Of a stretch of 25,352 nt of DNA, positions 1 to 8,349 are shown in pieces. Origin of the DNA: a virus; IMG/VR virus record IMGVR_UViG_3300033064_001224, positions 1 to 25,352 of that record; one strand, written 5' to 3'. Each line of letters begins with the position of its first letter. Position 1 is the first letter of the stretch. The notes beneath the pieces are model-generated. The model worked only from the letters and a program-made list of their open reading frames with translations, was not told the origin of the DNA and searched no databases. The position numbers and the translations under genes are program-made.

Positions 1-341
1 GAGAGGTCATCCGTGGCTGCGTCTGCCTCGGTGTCAATCGTGTGGGCCGAGCGGTCCACCGTCACCGCACCCGTGGCGATGGTCAACTCATCCGCACCGA
101 AAGCAAGCGATCCATCAAGAAGGTTCTTCACCCCGTCGTCGGTGTTGATGCTCTTGGCAAAGGCCGCAGACGTATTGGAGATGTCTGCCTCCGCAAGCGT
201 CTTGATGGGGTCGCCTAGTTTGGTCTTGTGCTTCGCCCACGAAACTCTGTTGTCTGAGGACTGCGAACCGTCATCATCCGGGGGTGACGTGTTGTACCCG
301 GAGATGGATGCAGAGGTGTATGGATTGGTGCCTGTCGTCAT
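1..341 (-). CDS. Partial virion structural / tail appendage protein (N-terminus)
   Basis: The frame opens with ATG at 341 and runs without a stop off the left edge, giving about 113 residues. The N-terminus is rich in Gly, Ser, Thr, Asp and Pro, then reads WAKHKTKLGDPIKTL, and becomes an Ala/Thr-rich stretch of short beta-prone repeats (TIATGAVTVD, HTIDTEADAATDDL). I associate this look with tail-appendage or collar proteins of marine podoviruses. That is a memory-based family impression, not a search. The start overlaps the stop of the upstream ejection-type gene by four bases (ATGA), which supports the start and translational coupling. The product is probably a spike or fibre anchored at its N-terminus, but the C-terminal, function-defining part is outside the window. 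Confidence 0.65.
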   Translation of the reverse strand, partial: MTTGTNPYTSASISGYNTSPPDDDGSQSSDNRVSWAKHKTKLGDPIKTLAEADISNTSAAFAKSINTDDGVKNLLDGSLAFGADELTIATGAVTVDRSAHTIDTEADAATDDL

Positions 342-2353
342 TGTTGCCCCACATTAGGAGTTACTGCGCCCTGGACAGCAGCCCCTTGAAGGAGGCCGTT
401 GGACATGGTCACAATGTCATTGATTTGATCTGCCGGAAGAAGAAGAATGTCAGCCATTTCTTGGATGTTTTTGTTGTATCGAAAATCTCTCAAGAATCCT
501 GGAATTCCAGTGAAGGGTGATGTAGCCACCTCAACGACACTCTGAACCGGCCCGCTGGAACGAGACGCGATATCAGCAGTCTTCTCCGCTGTCTGTGACC
601 CAGCCGCGAGGCGCTTACTCTGAGCAGAAAACACCTCCAGCAATTCCTGAACGGCTCTCGCTCTGTTGGCCCCATCAGGCAGAGATTCCAGCGCAGCTAT
701 AAGGTTGTCCTGCATTCCGCTTTCGCCAACCACCTTATCCACAAATCGCCCTCCGGCTCGCGAGGCAGTGTCCACTGTGCCACCCTTAGCAACCTTGTTG
801 AACGCCTGGGTTAAGTAGAAGTTCACGAAGTCTTCGGCCAACTGAGAATCAGCCCGCATCAGTCCTGTGATTAATTCACGGACCTGTCGGGGGTCGGCGG
901 ATAGCGGGTCTTGGAAGACCTTCGCATACTGCGCCCTCAGTTCTGGGGTGTCAGAGACCTTGCCCATCGGACCCGCCCTGAGCGGATTCTCAATGTTCGC
1001 CCGTCGCGCCGCCTGAACTTGCTGTGCAATGAGGTAGTCTGTGAAGGACGCGCTCAACTCACCGTCAATCGCTTCTGCGGCGCTTGCCGCGATGGACGCT
1101 GTATCTGCATCGCCGGCCTGGTCCGCCGTATCTGCTATGCCACGAAGACGTTTTCTAGCGGCGTCGAGGACTGCCGGGGAACTGTCTGGTAGGGCGTCAA
1201 GCCCCCCACGTCTAGTAGGGGCAGAACGAACGCCCTGGATAGCACTCTCGATAGATGGGTGCCTCCTCATAATCCCATCTAGGCGAGCAGGGGCAATGAC
1301 ATTGCCCGCAGCTTCTACTCTCTGATAAAGGGGCCTTGTGATGGCGTTGGTGAAGTTTCTTTCGCCCTGGATCGCAGCGTCTGCGGCGTCCTGCGCGCCC
1401 GTCCCAATCTGCGAACCGGGTCTGCTTGCCGGGGGAACGACTTGCTCAAGAGCCTGACGCTGCGTTCCTGGGGTGCGGCCATCGGGGCCGGTTGGAACAT
1501 CCCCCCTGGCGTCTATCCGCTGCTGCACCTCGGCTACAGAGCCCTCTGACTTTCCACTCTCGACGGCTCTTTGACCCTTCAGGGAACTTTTGCCACCGCC
1601 AACTTGAGCCATAGCCTCGGCCACCGTCACAGGCGTACCTAGCCGCTGGCCGTTCTCCATGATTCTCATTACGTCAGCAAGTTGCTCGTCACTGAGTGCG
1701 TCGAGGTCTGCCCTTACGGTGTCGGACGGGTCTTTGCGAACGCGGCCACCAGCAGCCCTCGCGCCAAATGGCGCTAAAGCCCCCGTTATGCGAGCAATCA
1801 TTTCAGCGCGCGGGCCTTGGCCCTCTGCAAGTTGACCGGCAAGTTCGCTGGTTCCGCCAGATACTGTGGAAGTCTTCGGGGTTCTCAGACCGGCAAGCAA
1901 AGCGGTAACACCCATTTGCATGATCTTTCCGAACGATGACTCTGCTTCCACTCTGCGAAGCCCTGTCAAGTTTTGTATAGCAGAGGAAATTTCTTCGAAG
2001 CTGGGGAGAATGTCGGTAGCCTCTATCGGCCCTCGCTCATCCCCCACCTTCTCCCGGTAAAAGTTCACCAGAAAAGCGGGCAACTGCTCCAGCAAAAGGT
2101 CTGGGGTTGCCGCGATACCAGCGACCGCATCCTGTACCGGGGTGACAACCATTCTGTTCAAGGCCCCCTGAAGTCCCTCCGCTCTGGACGTGGCTTCTGA
2201 CAGATCAGCCCTGACGATATCGCGTCCACTGGACGAGAACATATCTCGTGGCGTTGACTCGCGGGCAGGGAGGGCCTGCGAAATAGGAACGCCAGCAGGG
2301 CCATTTTCTCTGGCCCCAAATGGAAGGGCGTCGTCTATGCTTACCCCGCCCAC
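338..2353 (-). CDS. Large internal virion / ejection-type protein (671 aa)
   Basis: This is a 671-residue, Ala/Arg/Gln-rich protein starting at GTG 2353. The start lies directly after the stop of the upstream gene and is preceded by a GGGGGAG Shine-Dalgarno. It is largely predicted helical, with amphipathic stretches (ADVMRIMENGQRL, AALESLPDGANRA) and disordered Gly/Pro/Asp-rich linkers around residues 250-320. I see no catalytic motif; in particular I could not find a convincing lytic transglycosylase signature. It is the last of three consecutive large helical proteins lying between the tail nozzle and the tail appendage gene. In podoviruses that position holds internal core or DNA-ejection proteins (T7 gp14-16, P22 gp7/16/20). 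The role is therefore inferred from position, size and composition. Confidence 0.6.
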   Translation of the reverse strand: MGGVSIDDALPFGARENGPAGVPISQALPARESTPRDMFSSSGRDIVRADLSEATSRAEGLQGALNRMVVTPVQDAVAGIAATPDLLLEQLPAFLVNFYREKVGDERGPIEATDILPSFEEISSAIQNLTGLRRVEAESSFGKIMQMGVTALLAGLRTPKTSTVSGGTSELAGQLAEGQGPRAEMIARITGALAPFGARAAGGRVRKDPSDTVRADLDALSDEQLADVMRIMENGQRLGTPVTVAEAMAQVGGGKSSLKGQRAVESGKSEGSVAEVQQRIDARGDVPTGPDGRTPGTQRQALEQVVPPASRPGSQIGTGAQDAADAAIQGERNFTNAITRPLYQRVEAAGNVIAPARLDGIMRRHPSIESAIQGVRSAPTRRGGLDALPDSSPAVLDAARKRLRGIADTADQAGDADTASIAASAAEAIDGELSASFTDYLIAQQVQAARRANIENPLRAGPMGKVSDTPELRAQYAKVFQDPLSADPRQVRELITGLMRADSQLAEDFVNFYLTQAFNKVAKGGTVDTASRAGGRFVDKVVGESGMQDNLIAALESLPDGANRARAVQELLEVFSAQSKRLAAGSQTAEKTADIASRSSGPVQSVVEVATSPFTGIPGFLRDFRYNKNIQEMADILLLPADQINDIVTMSNGLLQGAAVQGAVTPNVGQQ

Positions 2354-3661
2354 CTATTGCTCCCCCGTTTCAAATTCTCTCGTCTCGCTGTTATAAATGC
2401 CTACACCAATACTACCGTCATTATTCCTGAAGCTGTAGGTAAGGCCGTGAGTCGCATTCTTGCCGTCAAAGGGAATGGCGTTGCTGGGAACGACCGTCTC
2501 CCCGTTAGTATTGATAGCCATTGCAGATGCGTCGGCATGTTGTTGCACCAGTTCATCAGCCGCTGTCGTGAACAACTCGTGCTCCTTCATTATGGAGTTG
2601 AGTCTTGCGTCCCACTGTAGGGCCAAGCGAGGATCGCCAAGGCGGGCGTCGTTCTCGGACAGGAACTTTGTCATCTCAGTTGCAATCAAATCGGTGCGTT
2701 TCGCTGATATGTCCAGAAGGCCAAGGATCAGCCTATTACCAAATTCAGAAATACCGAGATTGGCGTTGCTGTCGATGATGAACTTCAAATCAACATCTGT
2801 CGGGTTTCTGCCTAGTTGCTTGACTTGAGGCAGGATAACCCTGTTGGACAGGGCTTGAAAAAGTTCCTGACGCCCCAATTTTTCCGCGTCAACGATACCT
2901 AACTTTTGCCCAAGTTGACGGAACTTGAGCGTGAACTGCTCATCCCTGCCCGTTGGAGTCCCCATGTCCAGAAGTTGTTGCATTGTAGCGACAGAAGACC
3001 CGAGAAAAAGGGACTCCGTCCTGTTGTCGATGGCCTTGTCATAACGTTTTGCCATTGACGCCGTCAGTCCTCCTGGGCGTCCGTCGCCCACCTGAACGAG
3101 TGGGCCCCGTCCTCCGATTAACTTTTGCGTCAGCGCCTCTCTTAGGCTTTCCGGGGCCGAGTTAATAAACTCAACGTCACCCAGCGCCGCTTCGCGTTCA
3201 GACTGTTGCTTTTGGGCCTCAGCCTCTGTGCTTTGTTGCAAGAACTGGGCGAGAGTCGGCAAGCCTTCAATGGTAGCGTCCAGACGAGAAAGTGCAGAAG
3301 ACAGAATTGCAGGCGAGACCCCCAACTTCGCGGCGTCAGCACCCACCAGCTGAAGTTGAGCAGCAAGAGCGGCCCGACCCTTCTTGGCCGCTCCAAACTC
3401 CTCTGGGGTGTAGAAGGGCTTCCCCTGAAGGGCGAGTATGCTCTTGTCAACCTGAGCCACGCCCTGAGTCAGTGTGGCTGTCATCTGATCCTTGCGGCCC
3501 TTTATCTGAGCCTGTCGAGTCTTTTCCGCGTCCTGAACCAACTTTTGCTCCGATTGAGCCAGTTTCTTCTTGACGTTCTCGTCTTCCAGGCGAGCCTTGT
3601 TTGTCGCTTGGAATGACTGTGCTGCGGCCCCTAGGCCGATTCCGAAGTTACCGATACCCAT
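2354..3661 (-). CDS. Internal virion / ejection-type protein, coiled-coil (435 aa)
   Basis: The N-terminus is glycine-rich (GIGNFGIGLGAAAQSF). A charged coiled-coil follows at roughly residues 20-65 (NKARLEDENVKKKLAQSEQ, DAEKTRQAQIKGRKDQ), then helical segments. The last ~45 residues read as a small beta-rich domain ending GIYNSETREFETGEQ. No enzyme motif is visible. The start overlaps the stop of the upstream gene as TAATG, and the stop directly abuts the next start, so the three ejection-type genes form a tight translational series. Gene order and composition suggest a virion-internal protein injected with or forming the channel for DNA. The exact counterpart in T7 or P22 cannot be named from the sequence. 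Confidence 0.55.
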   Translation of the reverse strand: MGIGNFGIGLGAAAQSFQATNKARLEDENVKKKLAQSEQKLVQDAEKTRQAQIKGRKDQMTATLTQGVAQVDKSILALQGKPFYTPEEFGAAKKGRAALAAQLQLVGADAAKLGVSPAILSSALSRLDATIEGLPTLAQFLQQSTEAEAQKQQSEREAALGDVEFINSAPESLREALTQKLIGGRGPLVQVGDGRPGGLTASMAKRYDKAIDNRTESLFLGSSVATMQQLLDMGTPTGRDEQFTLKFRQLGQKLGIVDAEKLGRQELFQALSNRVILPQVKQLGRNPTDVDLKFIIDSNANLGISEFGNRLILGLLDISAKRTDLIATEMTKFLSENDARLGDPRLALQWDARLNSIMKEHELFTTAADELVQQHADASAMAINTNGETVVPSNAIPFDGKNATHGLTYSFRNNDGSIGVGIYNSETREFETGEQ

Positions 3662-5118
3662 TATCCGAATATCCCCTTAATGCCTCTGCCCAAGAGAGAA
3701 CCCCCAATGGAGTCCTTGGAACTTCCAAAGATGGAGCCGATGAAGCTACCAATCCCCGCAGCGTTTCTCCCGGCGCGTTCGTCAGCCGATGTCTGAAGGC
3801 CCGCAGCAGCGTTGATCTGTGTCCGCTCAGTCGCACCAAGGTTAGACCGAATGCTGTCGGCCTCTTGCTGTGCAACCAACATGCGGGTACGGAGGTTGAT
3901 TTCCTCCATGTTAGCAAACGATGCGGCCAACTCACTCGCAAGGGCGGTGTCACCAACGAGGTCTTGAACCTCTAACTGGTATGCCTCGATGCGGGCCTGA
4001 CTTGCCTGGGTCTCCAACTGGAACTGACTCTCAAGTTCCGTCAAACCCAACTGCGCTTCAATCTGTGCCTGTTGCGCGGTCAACTCGCCTTCTTGGTCTC
4101 CGAAGAACTGCTCCAACTGAGCAACAGAACCGGAAGCCAATGGGCCAAAGATGCGCCGGCGAGACAACTGCGCGCCGAGATCGCCAACTTCCTTGGTGCG
4201 GCGGTCAGACGCACGCTTGATGGTTTTCTCGAATACGTCACGGGATGCCTTTTGCAGTGGTTTGGTCGAGAACTGTCCTGCCTGTGCCTCGAAGCGGTTC
4301 GCTGCATCCAACAAGGATTTCTTGCGTTCACCGCGTTGCGCCGTCAGCGCAGCAGAGGGGTCAAATTCAAACTGTCCGTTCTCACCGGAGAACTCACCTG
4401 CCTGGGCCTCGAAGCGTTTTGCCGCATTGAGCAAAGAGTCTGTGCGAACCTGTCGGCCTACCGTGAGCGCCGCAGATGGATCAAACTGAGATTGTCCGTC
4501 CTTGCTGGAGAACACACCTCCAGGGGTACGGATACCGATGCCGGGGGTTTTGAAGGCGTCGGTGTTGATGGGCCGATTGGGGTCCGCAGGGTTGAAGCCG
4601 CCCGGAGTGTCGGACACGATGCGCCCTACATCCATGAACTCACTTTGCTGTTGTGGGGGGCGAACGCCGCGCGCTGCCATAGCCATTGCCTGCTCGAACG
4701 TCCCTGCCTGACCCGTCCTTAAAAGTTCATCAGCTATCGCCACTTGTGGGGTCGAACCCCCGGCACCGTTGAGCGCCTGATTGCCGGGGCCACCGAAGCC
4801 GCTCTCGTTTACGCCTGCGCCGTTGCCACCGAAAGTGCCGCCACTGCCTGAAAAGTGGTCTGTGGCAAAACTTTGTCCAGCAATGTCAACCGTTCCCCGA
4901 TTAAAGGAAAACGGCAAGCCGCCAAATGGCAGTCCCACCGCAGCCATTCCAGCACTAAATGGATTGAAGTCCACACTAGGGGCGGTCACACCGGGAGTGC
5001 CGATGCCCGTATTGCCCGTCCCCGTGCCGCTTCCACCAAACGAACTGGACAGACCCTCAACGTCAGCAAAGGATATGGAATTATTGCCGCTGAAAGGATT
5101 AGGTAATGATATACCCAT
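3661..5118 (-). CDS. Internal virion / ejection-type protein with 40-aa tandem repeats (485 aa)
   Basis: The first ~150 residues are a low-complexity Gly/Ser/Asn/Phe-rich region (GGSGTGTGNTG, GGTFGGNGAG). A duplicated 40-residue unit follows, containing FDPSAALT and FEAQAGEFS/FEAQAGQFS. Then comes a long Gln/Glu/Ala-rich coiled coil (about residues 290-430), ending in a glycine-zipper-like tail (GIGSFIGSIFG, GGSLLGRGIKGIFG) that could insert in or cross a membrane. This layout is typical of podoviral ejection proteins that build a trans-envelope channel. The Shine-Dalgarno AGGGAG overlaps the upstream stop codon and lies 6 nt before ATG 5118. The function is inferred from composition and position. 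Confidence 0.6.
   Translation of the reverse strand: MGISLPNPFSGNNSISFADVEGLSSSFGGSGTGTGNTGIGTPGVTAPSVDFNPFSAGMAAVGLPFGGLPFSFNRGTVDIAGQSFATDHFSGSGGTFGGNGAGVNESGFGGPGNQALNGAGGSTPQVAIADELLRTGQAGTFEQAMAMAARGVRPPQQQSEFMDVGRIVSDTPGGFNPADPNRPINTDAFKTPGIGIRTPGGVFSSKDGQSQFDPSAALTVGRQVRTDSLLNAAKRFEAQAGEFSGENGQFEFDPSAALTAQRGERKKSLLDAANRFEAQAGQFSTKPLQKASRDVFEKTIKRASDRRTKEVGDLGAQLSRRRIFGPLASGSVAQLEQFFGDQEGELTAQQAQIEAQLGLTELESQFQLETQASQARIEAYQLEVQDLVGDTALASELAASFANMEEINLRTRMLVAQQEADSIRSNLGATERTQINAAAGLQTSADERAGRNAAGIGSFIGSIFGSSKDSIGGSLLGRGIKGIFG
4268..4507 (-). repeat. Two in-frame 120-bp tandem repeats inside the ejection-type gene
   Basis: The unit beginning gagaactgtcctgcc at 4268 recurs at 4388 (gagaactcacctgcc), and a third, quickly diverging start appears at 4508 (gagaacacacctcc). 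The period is exactly 120 bp, so the repeat encodes 40 residues per copy and keeps the reading frame. Copies differ at many silent positions, so the duplication is not recent. Protein copies share FDPSAALT, a basic stretch, SLL(N/D)AA(K/N)RFEAQAG and FS. Confidence 0.8.
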
Positions 5119-5121
5119 ACG

Positions 5122-5835
5122 TTATCTCCCTACGCTCTGAAACATCAGGGCGTTCTGTTTGTCTCCGAAGAAATCGTTGAACTTGCCGATTCCCCGGACA
5201 ACACCGTACTTACCCAAGTGGGTCAGCAGCAGTTCGCCCCCTTGAGGGACGGTTAAAAATAGCTGATGGTTCTTCTTTGCCTCCAAGAAGAACTTCAGCG
5301 CAGTCTCTAGTTTGTTTCGTGGTGATGCCCATGAAAACCAATGGAACACAGGTTCCGCAACACGGTCTCGTACTGGCCGTAAGAAAACCAACCCCACAAC
5401 GGACTCGGGTGAAAGCAACGCCCACACCCCTGAACCGGATTCTTCTAGTTGAGTTACAAACGCCCTGAGCGTCGGTGCGAAGTCGAGCGGTGTTAGGTCT
5501 TCAGGAAGAAAGCCAATCTCTCCCATCCCGTATGCGACGTAGAGCCTCTTGACGAACCGTTCATCAATCTCTTGCACGTCTGGACGCCGATATAGCGCCC
5601 GGTCCCTTACAAAGGGCTTCGCAGTCCGGCTACGTCTGAGAGAAGTTGAGCCCGATTTGGTCGATTTCGAACTCGGTGCTTCCGGTGATTTTCGCCTTGA
5701 CCGCGAACGACGAACTTTGACCGGCTCCTGAGAAGGTTTTTCGGGCTGTCCGGTCTTGACCTCCTGTTCCGTAATAGCTGGAGGGGCCGTTTCCGGCTTC
5801 GTCGTAGTAGACACTGCTGCTTGTTCCTGCATCAT
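5122..5835 (-). CDS. Acetyltransferase-like / gp13-type internal virion protein, start uncertain
   Basis: The C-terminal ~140 residues (from LYVAYGMGEIGF) form a folded alpha/beta domain with WALL, VVGLVFLRPV and VFHWFSWASP. It resembles the degenerate GNAT fold found in podoviral internal virion protein A and related proteins; this is low-certainty recognition and no acetyl-CoA loop is clear. The longest frame begins at ATG 5835 but its first ~69 codons overlap the 3' end of the nozzle gene in another frame. They encode a disordered Lys/Arg/Ser/Pro-rich tail with no Shine-Dalgarno before the ATG. Inside the non-overlapping part the only obvious alternatives are a GTG (PDVQEI) without a good Shine-Dalgarno and a Met deep in the domain. 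The start is therefore open. Confidence 0.55.
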   Translation of the reverse strand: MMQEQAAVSTTTKPETAPPAITEQEVKTGQPEKPSQEPVKVRRSRSRRKSPEAPSSKSTKSGSTSLRRSRTAKPFVRDRALYRRPDVQEIDERFVKRLYVAYGMGEIGFLPEDLTPLDFAPTLRAFVTQLEESGSGVWALLSPESVVGLVFLRPVRDRVAEPVFHWFSWASPRNKLETALKFFLEAKKNHQLFLTVPQGGELLLTHLGKYGVVRGIGKFNDFFGDKQNALMFQSVGR

Positions 5836-7234
5836 AAACCGCGAAATCCGCTGAATCCTCTATGGGAATGGTGATGGCTTGGTCGAAGAAGTTCACACCG
5901 CCGTGCTGGAAGGTGAGTTCTAGGCTGTTGTCCGCCAACCTACGGAAGTCAACAAACCCATCGGCCCCAAAGACCAACTCGTTGTTCGTGTTGGGGTCGC
6001 GTGGCGGGTCGATAATTCCAGATGTACGGGAGGACGATATGTCGGTCGTGCCGCCGTCTTGGTCTCCAGAACCTTCCATCTCGTAAATCTTGCCGTCCGC
6101 ACCGCCCATGTAGACGACCTCAACCCCGTCAGAGGGACGCCGCAACTGCATGACTGTGGTGGGTTGGAAGTCGAGGGCTTCGGTGGTTGTCCACTTGCTC
6201 CACGGGCTTCCGTCCTTCTGAATCAGGATGCTCTTGTGAAGCACCCAGCACTCGGAACGATCCTTCGGAAAGCAGTAAATCTTGTGAACCGTTGGATTGT
6301 AAACCATCGTCCACTGGGTCACGTCCTCAATGAGAGGGTGTATCCACCGGTCGAGGTCGTCAGTCTCTACGTCACCGAAGTTCTGCACACCCGAAAGGGC
6401 GTCGATATTCGCAGCGCGTCCCACAACGATGTCATTGCCGATGTTGACAATGGCCTCGTCCCCGGCAGCGTTGGAGCCAGAGAACATGGGAACCAACTCG
6501 TAATCAAACGAGGACGTTCCGATAAGTTGATACAGCCTGCCGCGTTCCGTCGAGACAAGGATTTTGCCGAAGGCGTCCTCCAGGCCGTTGATGGGCCGAA
6601 AGTCGGGAACCGGAAGGAACCACGGGTCGCTCTGATTGGTCGTCAACAGGGCACGGGTTGAACTGTCGAGGTCTGTGTAGTCGCCCCTCGCAGAGGCCAA
6701 GAACACATGGGGTGTATCGACCGCGTTGATGTTGACGTTCCCAAAGTAGGCAACCTCGTTCTCAACAAAGCAGTATTTGGCAATGAAGTCCCCGGTCAGG
6801 TTCTCCGTCATCGTGGCGAGCGTCGTGCCGTTCCAAGTCTTGACTGTTTCGACCTTCGCTAGGTCGGTGATGATGACTACATCGTCAAGTGTCCAGATTT
6901 GGTCCTTGTGACCACGCAGTCTCGCAGAGGTGGAAACCGTTCCAACTGAAGTAAACGTGGACGCCCCATCCCAGGAATACACAACCTCATTGGACTGAAC
7001 CAACGTGGTGATGGTCCCGTCTGATTTGACCAACTGTGCGAAGCCGTTGATGCGCCCCCCGTTGGTGGTCGTGGCTACGAGGTCGTAAGGTTTTCTCCGA
7101 CGCCAACCGCCGAAATCCAGGTCAAGGGCAAAGTTCTCACCCCTGGTGCATTCCCTTGGGTCGATGTCCCTCGCACGCGCAGCGGCGTTGATACCCCTTG
7201 AGAAGGGTATCGTTGCTGATTGCCTAACGGGCAC
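5630..7234 (-). CDS. Probable tail nozzle / stabilisation protein (gp12/gp10-like)
   Basis: This is a 534-residue, beta-rich protein. Near the N-terminus it has the pattern 'ARDIDPRECTRGENFALDL' followed by GGWRRRKPYDLVA, which looks like the opening of podoviral tail nozzle proteins (the list of sites, then the RPG/RKP motif). Repeated Trp/Asp blades (WDGASTF, WTLDDVVIITD, VYMGGADGKIYEM) suggest a propeller or beta-sandwich. It starts at GTG 7234 and overlaps the adaptor gene stop by 11 nt. Its position directly after the adaptor agrees with a tail tube or nozzle protein. The family name is by analogy with T7 gp12 and P22 gp10; sequence identity to those is not evident by eye. Confidence 0.5.
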   Translation of the reverse strand: MPVRQSATIPFSRGINAAARARDIDPRECTRGENFALDLDFGGWRRRKPYDLVATTTNGGRINGFAQLVKSDGTITTLVQSNEVVYSWDGASTFTSVGTVSTSARLRGHKDQIWTLDDVVIITDLAKVETVKTWNGTTLATMTENLTGDFIAKYCFVENEVAYFGNVNINAVDTPHVFLASARGDYTDLDSSTRALLTTNQSDPWFLPVPDFRPINGLEDAFGKILVSTERGRLYQLIGTSSFDYELVPMFSGSNAAGDEAIVNIGNDIVVGRAANIDALSGVQNFGDVETDDLDRWIHPLIEDVTQWTMVYNPTVHKIYCFPKDRSECWVLHKSILIQKDGSPWSKWTTTEALDFQPTTVMQLRRPSDGVEVVYMGGADGKIYEMEGSGDQDGGTTDISSSRTSGIIDPPRDPNTNNELVFGADGFVDFRRLADNSLELTFQHGGVNFFDQAITIPIEDSADFAVYDAGTSSSVYYDEAGNGPSSYYGTGGQDRTARKTFSGAGQSSSFAVKAKITGSTEFEIDQIGLNFSQT

Positions 7235-7973
7235 GTCTAGTACCGCGTCCTGGTCGTGGCTGATCTTGGCGTAGTTTCCTTACTGCCCTGGCAACGGCAA
7301 TCTTGAACTTGGATGAATCGACTTCCTTCTTCATTGCCTGATTGTGGAACTCGGCCCACACGGGAACCATCGCGTCTACAATCTCGTCAGCAAACGGGAA
7401 GTTGTCGGTCCCACCCGTGGCAGTAGATGTCGTGCTCATCGTGGTGGTGTACCGTAGGGACTTCTCGTAGAGCATCCGATAGGTGGACGTGGCGGTGTTG
7501 GTGTCGTCGTTCTCGGTATTGAGTCTCCAGTCACCCGAAGAACTGTTCACCGCGAACAGGGTCGGAGTCCCGCCAAAGTTCGTGGCTGTTAGCTGGTCAA
7601 CAAGCATCTGCTGATACCCACCGGGGTACTCATGCAGAACGCGCTCGTTGGTCGCGCCCCGAAACACTCTCGTCTGGTGGTCAAGCCCTGCCATCCGAAT
7701 GTAGTCGGACGGCGGTGAATATTCCCGTGTCCCAGAGACACCCACGATTGTCGCTGTGGAGGTCTCGCGCGGGAAAACACCCATGTCAAAGACGTGGTGT
7801 ATGCCCTCGTTCATCACGTCAATGCCGGTCGAAATCTCGCGGGCGTGAGATGTGTTGCTCGAACCCGCAGTCGCCGTCATCGACGTAATGTCACCAGTGG
7901 CCCCCTGGATAATCCCGTTCCTCTTGAGGACGGAATTCAGGGCGTCAATGAAGTGGATGGTAGAACTAGGCAA
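7224..7973 (-). CDS. Head-to-tail adaptor / tail tubular protein A-like (249 aa)
   Basis: The N-terminus IHFIDALNSVLKRNGI is the 'ALN..L..IG' type opening common to T7 gp11-like adaptors. It is followed by the characteristic PRETSTATIVG...YSPPSDYIRM segment (the family pattern is Y.LP.DFIR.). The C-terminal helix is highly basic (KKEVDSSKFKIAVARAVRKLR). These proteins form the dodecameric ring beneath the portal. The start is TTG at 7973 with GAGG 9 nt upstream; it overlaps the preceding small gene by 8 nt. The nozzle gene follows with an 11-nt overlap, as expected for an adaptor-nozzle pair. Confidence 0.65.
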   Translation of the reverse strand: MPSSTIHFIDALNSVLKRNGIIQGATGDITSMTATAGSSNTSHAREISTGIDVMNEGIHHVFDMGVFPRETSTATIVGVSGTREYSPPSDYIRMAGLDHQTRVFRGATNERVLHEYPGGYQQMLVDQLTATNFGGTPTLFAVNSSSGDWRLNTENDDTNTATSTYRMLYEKSLRYTTTMSTTSTATGGTDNFPFADEIVDAMVPVWAEFHNQAMKKEVDSSKFKIAVARAVRKLRQDQPRPGRGTRRAR

Positions 7974-8349
7974 GGAGTTCCCTCAACTCGTCAGCGGACT
8001 TCTGGAAGGAATTGATGCCTTTTTCCTTGGCCATCCTGCGTAACTTCTCGAAGTCAGCAATCTCAACCACGTTGGCTTCTTCAGGCCACATCTCGGGGTT
8101 GTTGGGATAGTGCGCCATCGCCGCTGCGCGCTCGTCAATGGGCTTCTTGTTGAAGACACCATTGGCCTCGGCGGCAAGCATGAACGGCAGAATCTCCTTC
8201 TTCGTCCCATCGGGGTTTGGAAGGTAGACATCGTAGGCTTTCGCAAGGTGGATCAGAGTCCGCTTGCGGAGATCGTCCCAGACCGTTGCTTCTCGCTGAC
8301 CGGGACCAGGGATGCGGCTTTCAGGGACGGGGGTTTCAAAACTAGCCAT
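7966..8349 (-). CDS. Small protein with C-terminal SAP-like helix pair (127 aa), unknown
   Basis: The protein begins MASFETPVPESRIPGPGQREATVWDD in pieces typical of a flexible N-terminus. It then has a helical region (DLRKRTLIHLAKAYDV), an acidic middle, and ends FEKLRRMAKEKGINSFQKSADELRELL. That ending looks like a SAP/LEM-like or rho-N-like helix-turn-helix. I do not recognise the family. It starts at ATG 8349, overlapping the Rossmann protein gene by 8 nt, and its 3' end overlaps the adaptor start. Its place between capsid and tail genes suggests a minor virion or assembly protein; this is inference. Confidence 0.6.
   Translation of the reverse strand: MASFETPVPESRIPGPGQREATVWDDLRKRTLIHLAKAYDVYLPNPDGTKKEILPFMLAAEANGVFNKKPIDERAAAMAHYPNNPEMWPEEANVVEIADFEKLRRMAKEKGINSFQKSADELRELLA

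Noticed and set aside
13-357. Plus-strand frame of 114 codons at the left edge
   Set aside because: The opposite strand encodes a coherent structural protein joined by ATGA to the upstream gene. The plus frame is Ser/Ala/Val-rich with no motif.
4072-4722. Plus-strand frame of 216 codons
   Set aside because: It mirrors the repeats of the ejection-type gene and shows the Cys/Leu/Arg bias of an antisense frame. No start signal.
4744-4759. T-arm-like sequence (GGGGTCGAACCCC)
   Set aside because: It lies inside a long ejection-type gene and has no acceptor or anticodon partner. Such motifs occur by chance in GC-rich coding DNA.
6059-6661. Plus-strand frame of 200 codons
   Set aside because: It is antisense to the nozzle gene, with no ribosome-binding site and no family resemblance.
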